From Poecilobothrus nobilitatus (lineage: Eukaryota > Arthropoda > Insecta > Diptera > Dolichopodidae), in assembly GCA_947095535.1 (NCBI GenBank), contig OX352773.1:261911590-261975589 (forward strand): a stretch of DNA of 64,000 nucleotides, read 5' to 3'. Below are positions 48,432 through 59,804 of this stretch, in pieces (positions within the stretch are counted from its first letter, which is position 1; the number at the start of each line of letters is the position of its first letter). The notes beneath the pieces were generated by a model. That model saw only the letters and a program-made list of their open reading frames with translations, was not told the origin of the DNA and did not search any database. The translations under genes were made by a program, and so were the position numbers.

Positions 48432-50573
48432 ATGCTTTCAAATTCAAATCAGGCAAATAATATCCGCCACCACAATAATATTAGCATTTTACATAAAACA
48501 AAAAAAATTCAAATTAATTTAAAGAAAATACTTTGTTTTTTACATTTATACAATATTATCTATTTTTATATTAAAAAAATTTCTAAATCATTAAAAAGAA
48601 CATTTATACGGAAGAATAAAAAAAATCATTTTTTTATTTCCGCTTTTCAATTTCAATTAATTAAATTTATTGAAGGAAAAATATCAAATTCAAGAACAAA
48701 ACAATCAAATTTTATATCATCAATAGAATATATTAAATATTTTAAGAAATTAAAAATTTTCTTAAATATTATCTTAAATAAATTTAAATTTGAATTTGAT
48801 TTAAATAAAAATTTTCTAATATTATTAACAAAATTAAAAACTATTAATAATATTTGTGTTACAATAATTTTAAATAAAGAACTTAAAAAAATTAAATTTT
48901 TAAAAATTTCTAAAATCATTATATCTAATGGATTACATTGGATTCATCAATTACAATATCAATTGTATAAAATTATGCTATTTTATATAAATGGCGAACA
49001 ATTATTAATTAATAAAAATATTTCAATATTAATAATAAAAGATATTTATGTAATTATTAATTTTGAAAAAAATCAAAATTTATTACGATTAATATTAGTT
49101 ATTGTTATTTGTATAACAAATATAATAATAAAAACAAGAGGAAAATTTTTTTTTTATAAAAATACAACGAATTATTTAATTAATATAATATTAATTAATC
49201 AAACCAAAGAAAATAAATTAAATAAAATGTATAATAAAAATAATAATAATAATAATTATGAAAATAATAGTTATAAATTAAATAATTATGAAATAAATAG
49301 TGATATTTATAATGATAGTTATAGATATTATGATGATTATGAAAGTGATATACATATTGATGGTAATGAAGAAAATTATAATAATAATAATTATAATAAT
49401 AATAATGATAAAATAATTAATATGCAACGAATACAATATATTAATGAATCAACATCAACTGCTATACCATCATATTTATCATCATCATCCTTATCATCAT
49501 CACCATTATCATCATCATCAATATCATCATCATCATCATCATCAATTATTTTAAATGATTCAAAATTTAATGAAACTATTAATAGTAATAAAAATATTAT
49601 TAATTCTATAATTTCATCAAGTTCACCAGTATCGATAACCACTAATAATTTAAAAATTCCTAATGAAAAATTTAATAGTTATATTGAATCGAATGGTATT
49701 ATTAGTAATAGTAATATTAATAATAATATTTATTTAAAAAATAATATAAGTTTTAGTAAAAATTTAATTAATAATAAAAATTATTTTGAAAAAATATTTG
49801 AAAATCATAATATTAATAATAATAATAATAATATTAGTTCGGAAATATTTTCAACAACGACAACAAAAATTAATAATGATATAATTTCAATACAACATTC
49901 AATAGGAACAGAAACAATAACAACAACCACATCAGAAACATCAGATATATTAAATTCACTATCAACAAATAATAATATATTAGATATATTAAATGATGAT
50001 AATATTATTAATAGTTTAATAATAAATGATACATTTTTAAATGATAATAATACTAGTGATATTATATTAAATAATACTTCAACAATTAATTCATCAATTT
50101 ATGATAATTTATTTAATAAAACATTTAATTCAATTTCATATGGTAACGATACTGGTGGTAATTATACTGATTATAATAATATTAAAAATAATAATAATTA
50201 TAGTTTATTATTAAATATAAATGATAATTATAATAATATTAATGATATATCATTATTATCATCACTATCATCATCATCAACATCAATGTTATCAACAACA
50301 TTATTACCATTATCATCAGTTGAAGTTGATATTAGTTATACACCATCAATGTCACAAGTTTTATTAGCACCAACAATGTCATCATTAATAAATTATCCTG
50401 TAATACCAACAGATTCAACATATATTGCAATGGGTTCAATAGCAAATAGTGCTACTGGTGTTGGTAGTGGTGGTGGTGTTTCTAGTATTGGTATACCACC
50501 AGCAAATAATGCCGGTTTAATAACAATAAATAATATAACAGATACTGGTATTGATTCATTTTATTTTTATGAG
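48432..50573 (+). CDS. Asn/Ser-rich first coding exon, candidate extracellular N-terminus of a CCAP-receptor-like GPCR (partial)
   Basis: This is the only long open frame in the window: 714 codons up to GAG|GTAAGT at 50571-50579, a consensus phase-0 splice donor. Read through, the frame stops at 50618. An in-frame TAA at 48420-48422 makes 48432 the first ATG of the frame; later in-frame ATGs at 49227 (residue 266) and 49422 (residue 331) are alternative starts. Residues 1-265 are rich in Lys, Ile, Phe and Asn, with a hydrophobic stretch near 217-233. From 266 the protein is low-complexity, with Asn runs and a Ser-rich tract near 350-372. Residues 674-690 are Gly-rich. The end reads N-I-T (701-703) and then D-S-F-Y-F-Y-E (708-714). 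From memory of the family, insect CCAP receptors carry a similar FYFYE-type motif just before helix 1, so I infer an extracellular N-terminus. The length is far above what I recall for that receptor's N-terminus. That it is coding is well supported; the receptor identity rests on about seven residues. Confidence 0.5.
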
Positions 50574-50579
50574 GTAAGT
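50574..50579 (+). promoter_or_regulatory. 5' splice donor (GAG|GTAAGT)
   Basis: GTAAGT follows GAG exactly where the low-complexity protein reaches its most conserved-looking residues (SFYFYE). Reading on gives only 15 more codons of hydrophobic, unremarkable residues before a stop. That supports splicing here rather than termination. The intron would be phase 0 and its acceptor was not found in the remaining 13.4 kb. Confidence 0.7.
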
Positions 50580-53220
50580 GTAATTTATTTTTATTTATAC
50601 TCATGCTTTAAATTTTAATTATTATATATTTTTAGTACATACATTATACATTGGAAAATATTAAAGTTTTCTTATTATTATTACTATTATCAACAAAATC
50701 AATAAATTACATATGTATTCTAGAGCAGATAATATTATTAATTTGATGCCAAAAAAAAAAAACGAGGAAAAGTTTAGATTTAAATGTACAAACACTCGGA
50801 TTCTCGCACGAATATAATATATGTTGTTAAACTTTAATCATTTTTAAAAATAATTAAGATATCTGACTTAAATAAGAATTGAGATAATTCGTTATGTAAA
50901 TTTCAGTGTTATATAACACCTACTTGAACCTGTTGTGAGAAACTCTAATCAAATTAAAAATTTCAGAATCCCAAAAGTGGAGCGGTCGTACTCAACTAAA
51001 TCGATTGATAATTCATTCGATACCGGACAAATTGTACCTAAAAATAACTGTTTGAATTTGGAAAATTCTAATAATTTTAATTAAATTTTGAACAATTCAC
51101 AAATATTAGATTTAGAATATAGTCGCTTAATAAAACACAAACTTAATCTAAATAAAGATTAGGAAATATTTTTTTGACATAATGCAAATTAATAAAAGGA
51201 ACCGCCTCGACCATAATTTGTTAGTTTTTTAAAAACTATATTTTAAATGTACAAAAAATAAAAATTTTTTAATTTTATTTTAATTTGTTTAGAATTGTTG
51301 ACAGAGTTAAATATTACTTTGATCCCATCAAAAAAAGAAAATTTATTAATTTCCCAAGATCTATAATATAGAGATCTTAATAAAAAATTGGATCAATGTA
51401 TTGTATGACAACACATAAAAGCTCCGTGATTTAATCAATAAAAAAAAATAGCTTTAATAACAGATTTTCTTTAAAAAAGGATCAAAGATTTAAATGATTT
51501 TTAAAACTATTAACAATTGACTTAGTAAATAAATAAAACTCACTCTATTTAAAACAGAAAAATGAAGTACTCTAATTCCTCTCAAGTAATTAATAAAAAA
51601 AATTTGTTTTAAAGTTTTCAAAATAATCTTTAAAGATCCTTTATATTTCAATTCAATTATAATTAAAAAAATATCGTATTTTTCTTCACCTTTTTAAATT
51701 TTGAATATACATATTTTTTTAAATCACTTTAAAAAAGAACATTGAATTTATACATGCTAAAAAGGAATCTATAAAATATACATATATGTATGTATATTAA
51801 TGTTTAAATTGATTTTCACAATTTTTTTTTTTTTGATTTTTATTTTTATACTTTGCAGACTTTATTTTGTTCACATTTAATTTTTTCTTTTCACAGCCCC
51901 AAAACAAAAACAAAAAAAAATGAATCGCGAATGGAAAAAAAAAAAAATTTATAAAATTCTCTTCAACATTCAAATCAATCCTTCGAAAAATCCTTTCATT
52001 GTCCTTATTAAACTAAATTCAAATTTAATCTTTCAGTATTAGATCAATAGAATACTCGTATTTGAAATTATTTTTTTATTTATCAATTGCTACTCTATTA
52101 TCTATTAATAGAAGAGTTGGTATACTTGTAACTAAAAATGAAATAAACTTAGAGATTTTTAAAGTCTCTCAATTCGCAATATATCAAATGCACAACACAA
52201 TTTTTTACAGTGCCGTATGGTTTTTTTTCTTTTTGTTTTTTTTTCTTTTGTAATACTACAAACAGTTTTGATAAAAATTTCAAAAATGTGAAAGGAAAAA
52301 AATTTAAAAACAGGTAAATCCCATTATGTATAATAGTATATAATATAATATATACATATATATATTTTAAATACATATTATTTTTCTTTGTTGAATTTTT
52401 AAAGTATTTTATTCAAGTATTACAAAAAATGTATTACAGGTGGTATGTATATTGCTACATTATATATATTTGCTTTAAACTTTTTTATTAAATGACTATA
52501 GATACATACGGTAATACTGTTGAAAATATTGATACAGAGTAAATTCTTTTCATAAAAATTATTTAGTTCAGTGTATTCGAATATTTTAAAAAATAATATT
52601 CCTTTTATTTTTGATTTACAACAAGTTTGTAAAAAAGTTTCATCATATCATATTTAGATTTAATGTAGGAAGAGGTAGCTAGAGGTTGTCAATTCATGTC
52701 CAAGATTATTTATTTTGTTAATTAAATCGTTTTTTTAAAGGTGTTGATAACTCTTTCGTTTTAGATGACCATATTTAAGTCGTCCTATAGTATTGATACC
52801 TTACCTTTATATAGACATTTTTTTTATGTTGAATCAAGTTTTTTATACAGTTTTTTCATTTAAGCTTTTTGAAGAATGTTGCAGCATTTAGAGAGTTTGG
52901 TAATATAAAATGGTTGACAATTATACACAAACTTTTGACTTAAATGTTTCTTAGCTACTAAAATAGTTTAATAATATACTTTTAAAAGTAAAACTTACTG
53001 AAGCTGAGAAAGAAGATTAATTTAATTTAAATTTAGTAGAAGGGCAAAAAAGTAACAATAATACTGAAAATATAGACAAGGATCCAAGCTAAAATTTAGA
53101 TTTAATCAATTAAAACAATCAATTTCTTCTCAATATGAGGATTCTAGATCATCTTTTGAGTTTAAGTTTAATCCTAGATTACATTTTTTTTAAATCTTTT
53201 CGAAAGTTTGCCATTATCTG
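50580..53220 (+). other. Presumed first intron, proximal part; no gene seen
   Basis: AT-rich sequence downstream of the splice donor. I looked on the plus strand for a helix-1-like exon (TEQF...GNS-type residues) and found none. It holds a possible family-B head fragment at 50755-51060 and homopolymer runs; the short open frames near 52062-52253 and 52149-52376 look like chance. Confidence 0.4.
50755..51060 (+). repeat. Possible family B head fragment in the intron
   Basis: AAAAAACGAGGAAAAGTTTAG and CACTCGGATTCTCGCACGAATATAATATA follow the layout of the 34202 copy (AAACGAGGAAGA..., GGGATACCCGTATGAACGTAATATA). Divergence is high, and the CGGA run and right end were not found. Confidence 0.35.
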
Positions 53221-53800
53221 CACAGTTTATTTATTTATTTATATTAATATTGCAAATCATATAGGATTTTGCAATATTACAAAACCATCGGCTACTAAAG
53301 ACCATTATAGGTCGAATATTATTATTAAATTATATATTAATATTATTTATTTTGTTTATATTATATGTTTATATATTTACATTATATTTGGTAGCAAGGG
53401 GGGTATGTTTTCAATTAATAAAACTTGCTACCTGTTCAGGATTTGAACCCACACTCACTCGGTTAATAAGCTACATGCTTAACCACTAGGCCACCGAGGC
53501 CCCTCTGCACAGTTTTTTATTTATTTATTTTATTTATATTAATATTACATATATAAATGTAATGCAATATTATTGAAGCATCGGCTAGTAAGGCCATTAT
53601 AGGTTTTTATACTATTATTAAATTATATACTAATTATTATTTATTTTGTTTATATTATATACTATATATTTACATTACATTTGGTCGTAAGGGGTGTATG
53701 TAAAGAAAAAACACTTACGACACATGTAGAGATCGAATCAACACTCCTTCGGTTAATACGCCACACGACTACCCATTAGGCTACCGAAGCTCCTTCACAG
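53221..53800 (-). repeat. Tandem duplication (~287 bp) of a tRNA-SINE-containing block
   Basis: Two consecutive units start with CACAGTTT at 53221 and 53508, and a third CACAGTTT lies at 53796, so the period is 287-288 bp. Each unit has an ATTTATTTATTTATATTAATATT start, CATCGGCTA(C/G)TAA, CATTATAGGT, and at its right a minus-strand tRNA-like head: GGTGGCCTAGTGGTTAAGCA with TGTGGGTTCAAATCC in the first, GGTAGCCTAATGGGTAGTCG with a decayed B box in the second. This could be a tandem duplication, or two insertions at one site with CACAG as the target duplication. Confidence 0.75.
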
Positions 53801-56627
53801 TTTTTTTTTTAAATTTTGCCTTGTATTGTATTGCATATTTATAGGGGTTTTGCTCAAAATTTATCAGCACATACAAAATATTTTTTTATAACTATTTATT
53901 AACTTATTCAACTGTTTAATTTACATTATTTTATTATTATTCAACTAATCCTACTAAAAATTTTCTTTTTTTTTTATGGTTGTAACTGGGTTAACTTAAA
54001 ATTGAATTTTCAATTTCTATCGTAAAATCAAATTTTCTTGAATTCCTTGAAAATTGTATGGAATTTAGTTATAAATTTATTTTCGTACGTACTGTAATAA
54101 TATAAAAGACTTAAATTATATATTAATATACATATATACATAAAAATCAATTCAATACATAGTATTTTATGTATGCATGCATATAAAAATATATTTTTAA
54201 ACATTTTCGGATTTCAATTCAATATTTGACAAATAAACCAAAATTGATGGGGTTTTAAAAAAAAAAAAAAAGTAAAAAAAAAATCGCGGTCTCGTCTGCA
54301 GAAAAAGAAAAGTTTACATACATATTATGTTATATTTGTTTATATAGATGTGTTTATCATGTAATATTTTATGTTAATACATTTCAGGTATTGAATCATA
54401 TTTTAAGGTGTTTTAAAAAATTTAATGTACATACATGCATTCTCTAGGATTTATCTAGCTATCAATACAATTTTTTTCTTTTTTTTTTTTGGATTTTGGA
54501 ATAAAAAAGAAGTTTACTACTATTATATATAAAAGATACATTTATTGGGTTTTCAAAGACAAAAAAAAAAAGAAAAAAAATCAAAATAATAATAAACAGT
54601 AAAGAATGGAAGAAAATTTGATTGACTTCTATAGATATTGTATAATAATCAAAATAAAAAATTGACAGAAATTTTTCAAAATAAAATTTGGGTTTAAATT
54701 TCGTATATATGTAATTTTATCCATGTCTTTTTATTTCATATTTAAATTATATTTTTAAAGTAAAATTGATTTTTGTTCAATTATTCATAAAAGGATCTAA
54801 TCGAATGAAATATTTATAGAGTGTTGATTTATTATACAAAATCTTGCAGTTTAAATTGAGTTATAACTGAAATTCTATTATCTTTTTTGCATTCAGCTAT
54901 GATTTTTTTAAATTTACATTATTAACAGTAACCATTTATAGTTAATTAATTAGTATATGTTTTTTTTTAAATTCATTGTAATGTAAATTGATTTAGCTAT
55001 AAATACTAATTTTTAAATAACATATATTTTTTTTAATTTGGTTAAAAAATGCTGCAAAATTTTATCACAATCAGATGATGTAAAAGGAATGCAAACTTTA
55101 TTTCAAATGTAGAGTGCTGAATATTATTAAGCTATTTGAACTCTCTGACATGGATCTGAGGAGGTTTTAAAGCTTCTTCCAACATATTTGGATCCTCAAG
55201 TAATAAATCTAAAGAAAATTTAACACAACAATGAAGTTGCACTACGAACCCAAAGTTCGGTGATCCCTGACGCCCTAGCTTATTCTGCATGAATAAAAAC
55301 AAAACTTTATTTCAATATTTAAGATTCCATAAAACCATGCAAATATTTTTTTTTTCTTCATACATCCCCAAAAGTTTTGCTCATTTTTATCAAAAGATAA
55401 AATTATTAAATTTTAAAGTTAAAATAAAATCGAAAAATTTTAATTAAAAAAATATCAAATACTTATCTACTAACAGAAGATCTAAGAATTATCAACTACA
55501 GTATTTTGCTGTTAGAGTGTTTTATATTATAAGCTCATAAAAAATTCTTTCGAACACTGATGAAAATAAACCCCTCTAAAAACCCTGATAAAATATTTAA
55601 ATATAAGCCCTTTTAAATTTCTTAGAGGTTGTTGAACAGACAGAAATATTGTAAGTGGAGGCGAAATCGAGGAAGCACATTAGATCTGTTTTAAAAAGTT
55701 GCAATGTTACTTACATCCCTTTTAAATAATTTTGTCTCTATTCTCTTTCGTATAATATTAAAAGGGCTCAATACTTATTTTATAGGAATATGTTACAGTA
55801 TTGTTTTATTTTTTGTTAGTACTATTCACTTGTGCTACACTTGTGACAAATATTATAGAAATATACGAGTAAGTAGGTACTTTATAAAGATATTAGAGGA
55901 GTCAACACAATTACTTTTTCTGGAAAAATTATGCCAAATAAATCATATATACTTGAAATACTTCAAAATATATCATTTAATTTGAAATAATAATAATAAT
56001 TTAAAAATTGGAATAATGTTTTCTTTTCGCGTGCAAAATTTGAGGATTTGAATATAAGGTTGCAATTCATTTTGAGGTTATAAAAAAAAACATTTTTTTT
56101 TACTATCTAAAAAATCCCATAATACAATTCACATCGTTAACAATAAAAGGCGTAATAATTTTAAGATTTTGAATGATTTATGATGACGACACGTAAAAGT
56201 GTAACGCGTGATATAATATATAAATAAAATTAAGGATAATTTTAAGTAAATCATTTTTTATAAATTTAAAAGTAATATAAATAAACATTACACAATATTT
56301 ATTCCTGGTATTTTTTTAACATATTGTTGATTTTATATTTTTTAACGCCTCTTAGACATATTGTCAATCATAAATAATTTTTTTATAAATGAATGATAAA
56401 AAAAATTATAAACATGACTTTTATTACAACAACACGTTATTTGATTACAGTAATGTGCATAGTAACTTTTACAGTGCAGCGATGCCACAGTTTATGGATG
56501 TTAATTCTTTTTTAGAAAAGAAATAAGCCCATGATCGTTATTTCAATTAGTTTACGGGCTTTAATTACATTTTAAAAAGGAATTAAAGCCCTCTTTATAT
56601 ACGTTTTGGGAGATATCATAAGCCTGC
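53801..56627. other. Presumed intron; no gene seen
   Basis: A patch of lower AT at 55140-55290 (GGATCTGAGGAGGTTTTAAA, CCCAAAGTTCGGTGATCCCT) may be an old element but could not be identified. The 93-codon plus frame at 55704-55985 is hydrophobic and Cys-containing but matches no GPCR helix pattern I know. Confidence 0.4.
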
Positions 56628-56731
56628 AGTATTTAATTTAACTCGATATCATTTGCTTTTATATTCATTAACCTAGGTACTATCATTTGATAAATTTTAT
56701 TTGACTGTCATTTGAGTGTTATTTGACAGTA
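56628..56731 (+). repeat. Dispersed repeat, copy 1 of a pair
   Basis: ATAAGCCTGCAGTATTTAAT through CATTAACCTAGGTACTATCA and TTTGAGTGTTATTTGACAGT matches 58983-59090 almost base for base. Upstream (56500-56600) are GGGCTTTAATTAC and AATTAAAGCCCTC words, also seen around the second copy, so the full unit is probably larger. Confidence 0.7.
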
Positions 56732-58683
56732 TGACATTTGAGTATTACAAGACTTGTCATTTGATAGTTATGAAATCCCTCTTATATTTTAAAATTTTAA
56801 CAATATACATATTATACAAACTTCTGAAAAATGCCTATTATCTTGATTTTGAAATCATTATTCATATAATTCTTCTTTTCATTCTCAATTCATTAATTCC
56901 TAATTTTTCCCCATGGATTTTAATTCCTAATAATTATGGGATTTAATTCCAATGCGAAAAAGGCAGTCATCACACCAAGTTTTTCATACTTTGCCCTAAA
57001 TAAAATAGTAAATAATATTAATATTCTTAATACTCTGACACTGTAGTAAGAATATTTAAAAGATATTTTTTAAAACTGTAAATTGATTTTATTATTATTT
57101 AACACGTTATCTAATAGTTTGTGTCATACTTCAATTGTTTTATTTTTTGTTTTCCTTCTGGAGGTGTAGATCTTTAAAATACACCAAAAAAATCTAATGG
57201 CTAAGGAATAGGATGAGTAAAGGAAAGGTAATAGCGAGAAGAAATTTTAAACTTAAATTGTACGAATGGGATTTAATGGCAAATTTTGTCATATACAAGT
57301 TGACTATATTTCCTTGAACTTATGTATATTATAAGAACCTAGAATACTTGTAGTGGTAATGTGTTCCAAAGTATTGACGTTCGAATTAAGAATGAGTTCC
57401 TATATTTATGCTCTATGTATATTATGAGAGAAAACTCTTCTACATATATTATGAGAGTGAACCCGCAGGTGTATTTGATTTCCCGACTCTCCACAGTATA
57501 TATAGAGATGAGAACTGAGTATTATTATATTGTAGTTGTTGAAATAACTTGTTAAGCCTACCCACTTTAGATATATGTATATTCTACTAAATAATATAAC
57601 TCCATAATGGTTCATTAGAATACATTTTCGATTTAAAATTACTATTAAAAACCTCAAATAGCACCACGTTACTTTTTCATTCTTCTTTCTGTATATGTAT
57701 TTTCAAATAATTATGAGCTATTGTTGAAAGATTTTACAGAGGTTTTGTAATAAATATCAAAGCGGTTCTCAAACATTTTAGTTTCCATTTTTTATCTTTC
57801 AGTTTTAACATAATTATTATATCAAATAATTGCGTTTTTTTTTTTCTTAAAATTAATTCAAAAAAAAAATTTTTTTGTAAAATAAAATCAGGAAAATTTT
57901 TTTAATGTGAATTTTATAAAAAAAAATTATTAAGTTCATTCATTTCTTTCAATCATTATCTAAAAAAATAAAAAATTAAGCAAAATTTTCATAATAAAAT
58001 TGATTTAGGTAAAAACTTTTCTATATATGTTTTTTCAGAATTTTTTATAATATATACATATGTCATATCTAGGTAGTATAACATAAGTCAAGGTTACAAA
58101 AGACTATGTTATATGACATTTAAAAAAAAAAAAAAAGAACAGAAAAAAAAAAACATGTGAAAAACGAAATCAATTCAATTATTTTTGAAGTTTGATAAAA
58201 TTTTTTTCGAAAAATTGATAATCTGATTTCGACATTTTGATGTTTGATTCGACAATTTATTTGTCATATGATTTCTAATTGTTATGAATTTTGAAAAATT
58301 TTATAAATCTTTAAGTTTTATTACATTATAGAAATTTCGAAAAGTTAATAAAGTTCATTGAATTTTTAAATGGTTTTAAATTACGACCTTGAAAAAAATA
58401 GAGAAGTATTAAATATCAAACCTAATTTGAATTGACTTTTCATAGAAGTACTTTTGTAATTAACAACAATTGTACATAATGTACCTATACGGAAAAAAAA
58501 ACAAATTACATATGTTTTTCGAAATTCAATGATAAAAATAAAAATCTAGAACTTTTTTTTAGTAATTGAATGTATTTTTAGAAATTAGTATCATTACTTT
58601 TAATTATTATTTTTGAAAATTTAATTCAATTTATTTTTTGAATCAATTTTTTTATTTCTTTTAAGTGGTTTGTATTTTTTTTT
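56732..58683. other. Presumed intron; no gene seen
   Basis: Frames at 56716-56946 and 57361-57657 show no motif. ATATTATGAGAG is repeated at 57418 and 57446. Confidence 0.45.
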
Positions 58684-58827
58684 CGAGATTTCTGTACTAT
58701 TACCCGTGGGCTTTAATTTTCTTTGATTTAAAGTTAAGATATAGTGTGCACCTTTTTTTTCGAGATTTCTGTACTATTACCCGTGGGCTTTAATTTTCTT
58801 TGATTTAAAGTTAAGATATAGTGTGCA
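58684..58827 (+). repeat. Perfect 77-bp tandem duplication
   Basis: CGAGATTTCTGTACTATTAC followed by CCGTGGGCTTTAATTTTC and ending ATATAGTGTGCA occurs at 58684 and again at 58761 with no mismatch seen. It is either a recent duplication or an assembly artefact. GGGCTTTAAT links it to the repeat pair at 56628 and 58983. Confidence 0.9.
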
Positions 58828-58982
58828 TCTTTTTTTGGTATTTTGAAATATCTATTTAAAAATTAATTTAGAGGGATAAAAGTTTTGGTTGAAAATCAGA
58901 GTTATACGCTTTTTCCATAGAAATATATATATATATGTATATATCTACACGAGATTCTGCATTAAGAGAGCTTTCGTAGTCT

Positions 58983-59170
58983 ATAAGCCTGCATTATTTA
59001 ATTTAACTCGATATCATTTGCTTTTATATTCATTAACCTAGGCACTATCATTTGATGTATTTCATTTGACTGAAGTGTTATTTGACAGTATCCTCAAATG
59101 GCACTACAGTCAAATGGAATATAGTCAAATAAAAATAGAGGCAAGTGACAACCACTCAAATAGAAATACT
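58983..59170 (+). repeat. Dispersed repeat, copy 2 of a pair, with inverted CATTTGACTG words
   Basis: 58983-59090 repeats the 56628 sequence. It continues with CAAATGGCACTACAGTCAAA, GGAATATAGTCAAATAAAAA and CCACTCAAATAG, the inverse of the CATTTGACTG / TTATTTGACAG words before it, so it can fold back. GGCTTTAATTTATTTTTG and GATTAAAGCCCACG follow at 59222-59262. Confidence 0.6.
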
Positions 59171-59290
59171 AGCATATTATATTAATTCATATACGACAAA
59201 AGTTAAAAACTGTTATTGAAGTTGGCTTTAATTTATTTTTGAAATAGGATTAAAGCCCACGATCTAATAGAATAGAATTCCGATGCCTAA

Positions 59291-59801
59291 AGGTAATGGC
59301 CCAATGCACATTATTTCTTATTAAGTTGAAGGCCAAATGCACAAAGTATGCAAAGTAAGCAAACGAAGCAAAGTACTGAATTGACGAATTTTCAATTCCG
59401 TACTTTGCGTTGAATACTTTGACTTTTGATATTTGAATTTTTTTACATAAACATTAAAAATATTTGAATAGGTGAGAAAAATTTTAAATATGTGAGAATG
59501 TGATTTCGTACAGTCCATGAATTTGACTATTGCTATAAATGTCACGAACTCAAAATCTTCTCCTATTTAGTACTGAATACAAACATTTGTACGTTTTTAT
59601 TATATATAAAATTTCTAACATAAATCCATTTCCATCCATCCATTTAAATCCATTTCAGAAAAAATAAATTCAACAGAAGTCAAAGCAAAAAATGTAAAGT
59701 AATCATTGGGCTAGTATTTACTTTGTTAACTTTGCTTCGTTTTCATACTTAGAAAAAAAGTTCAAGGTAAAGGAAGCAAAGTAAGCATTGGGCCATCACC
59801 T
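59291..59801 (+). mobile_element. PIF/Harbinger-like MITE with TAA target-site duplication and doubled termini
   Basis: The left end AGGTAATGGCCCAATGC and the reverse complement of the right end, AGGTGATGGCCCAATGC, are inverted repeats, flanked on both sides by TAA (59288-59290 and 59802-59804). The termini resemble those of 15022-15649 (AGGTGAAGnCCnAATG), including the AAGCAAAGTAAGC-type inner motif. A second left-end-like sequence, AGTTGAAGGCCAAATGC, begins at 59324, and a second right-end-like GTAATCATTGGGCTAG lies near 59698-59713. I found no transposase remnant. Confidence 0.7.
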
Positions 59802-59804
59802 TAA

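Noticed and set aside
48653..48919. Minus-strand 88-codon frame
   Set aside because: Lies opposite the plus-strand exon and has only Ile/Leu/Asn/Lys composition with no motif.
49391..49642. Minus-strand frame rich in Asp
   Set aside because: It is the complement of the Ser (TCA) codon run in the plus-strand exon.
53135..53446. 103-codon hydrophobic frame
   Set aside because: It runs across the tandem SINE block and ends in the tRNA-like head, so it is repeat sequence.
55704..55985. Downstream GPCR exon
   Set aside because: It is hydrophobic but lacks GN, DRY-like or NPxxY-like motifs and has no acceptor at its start.
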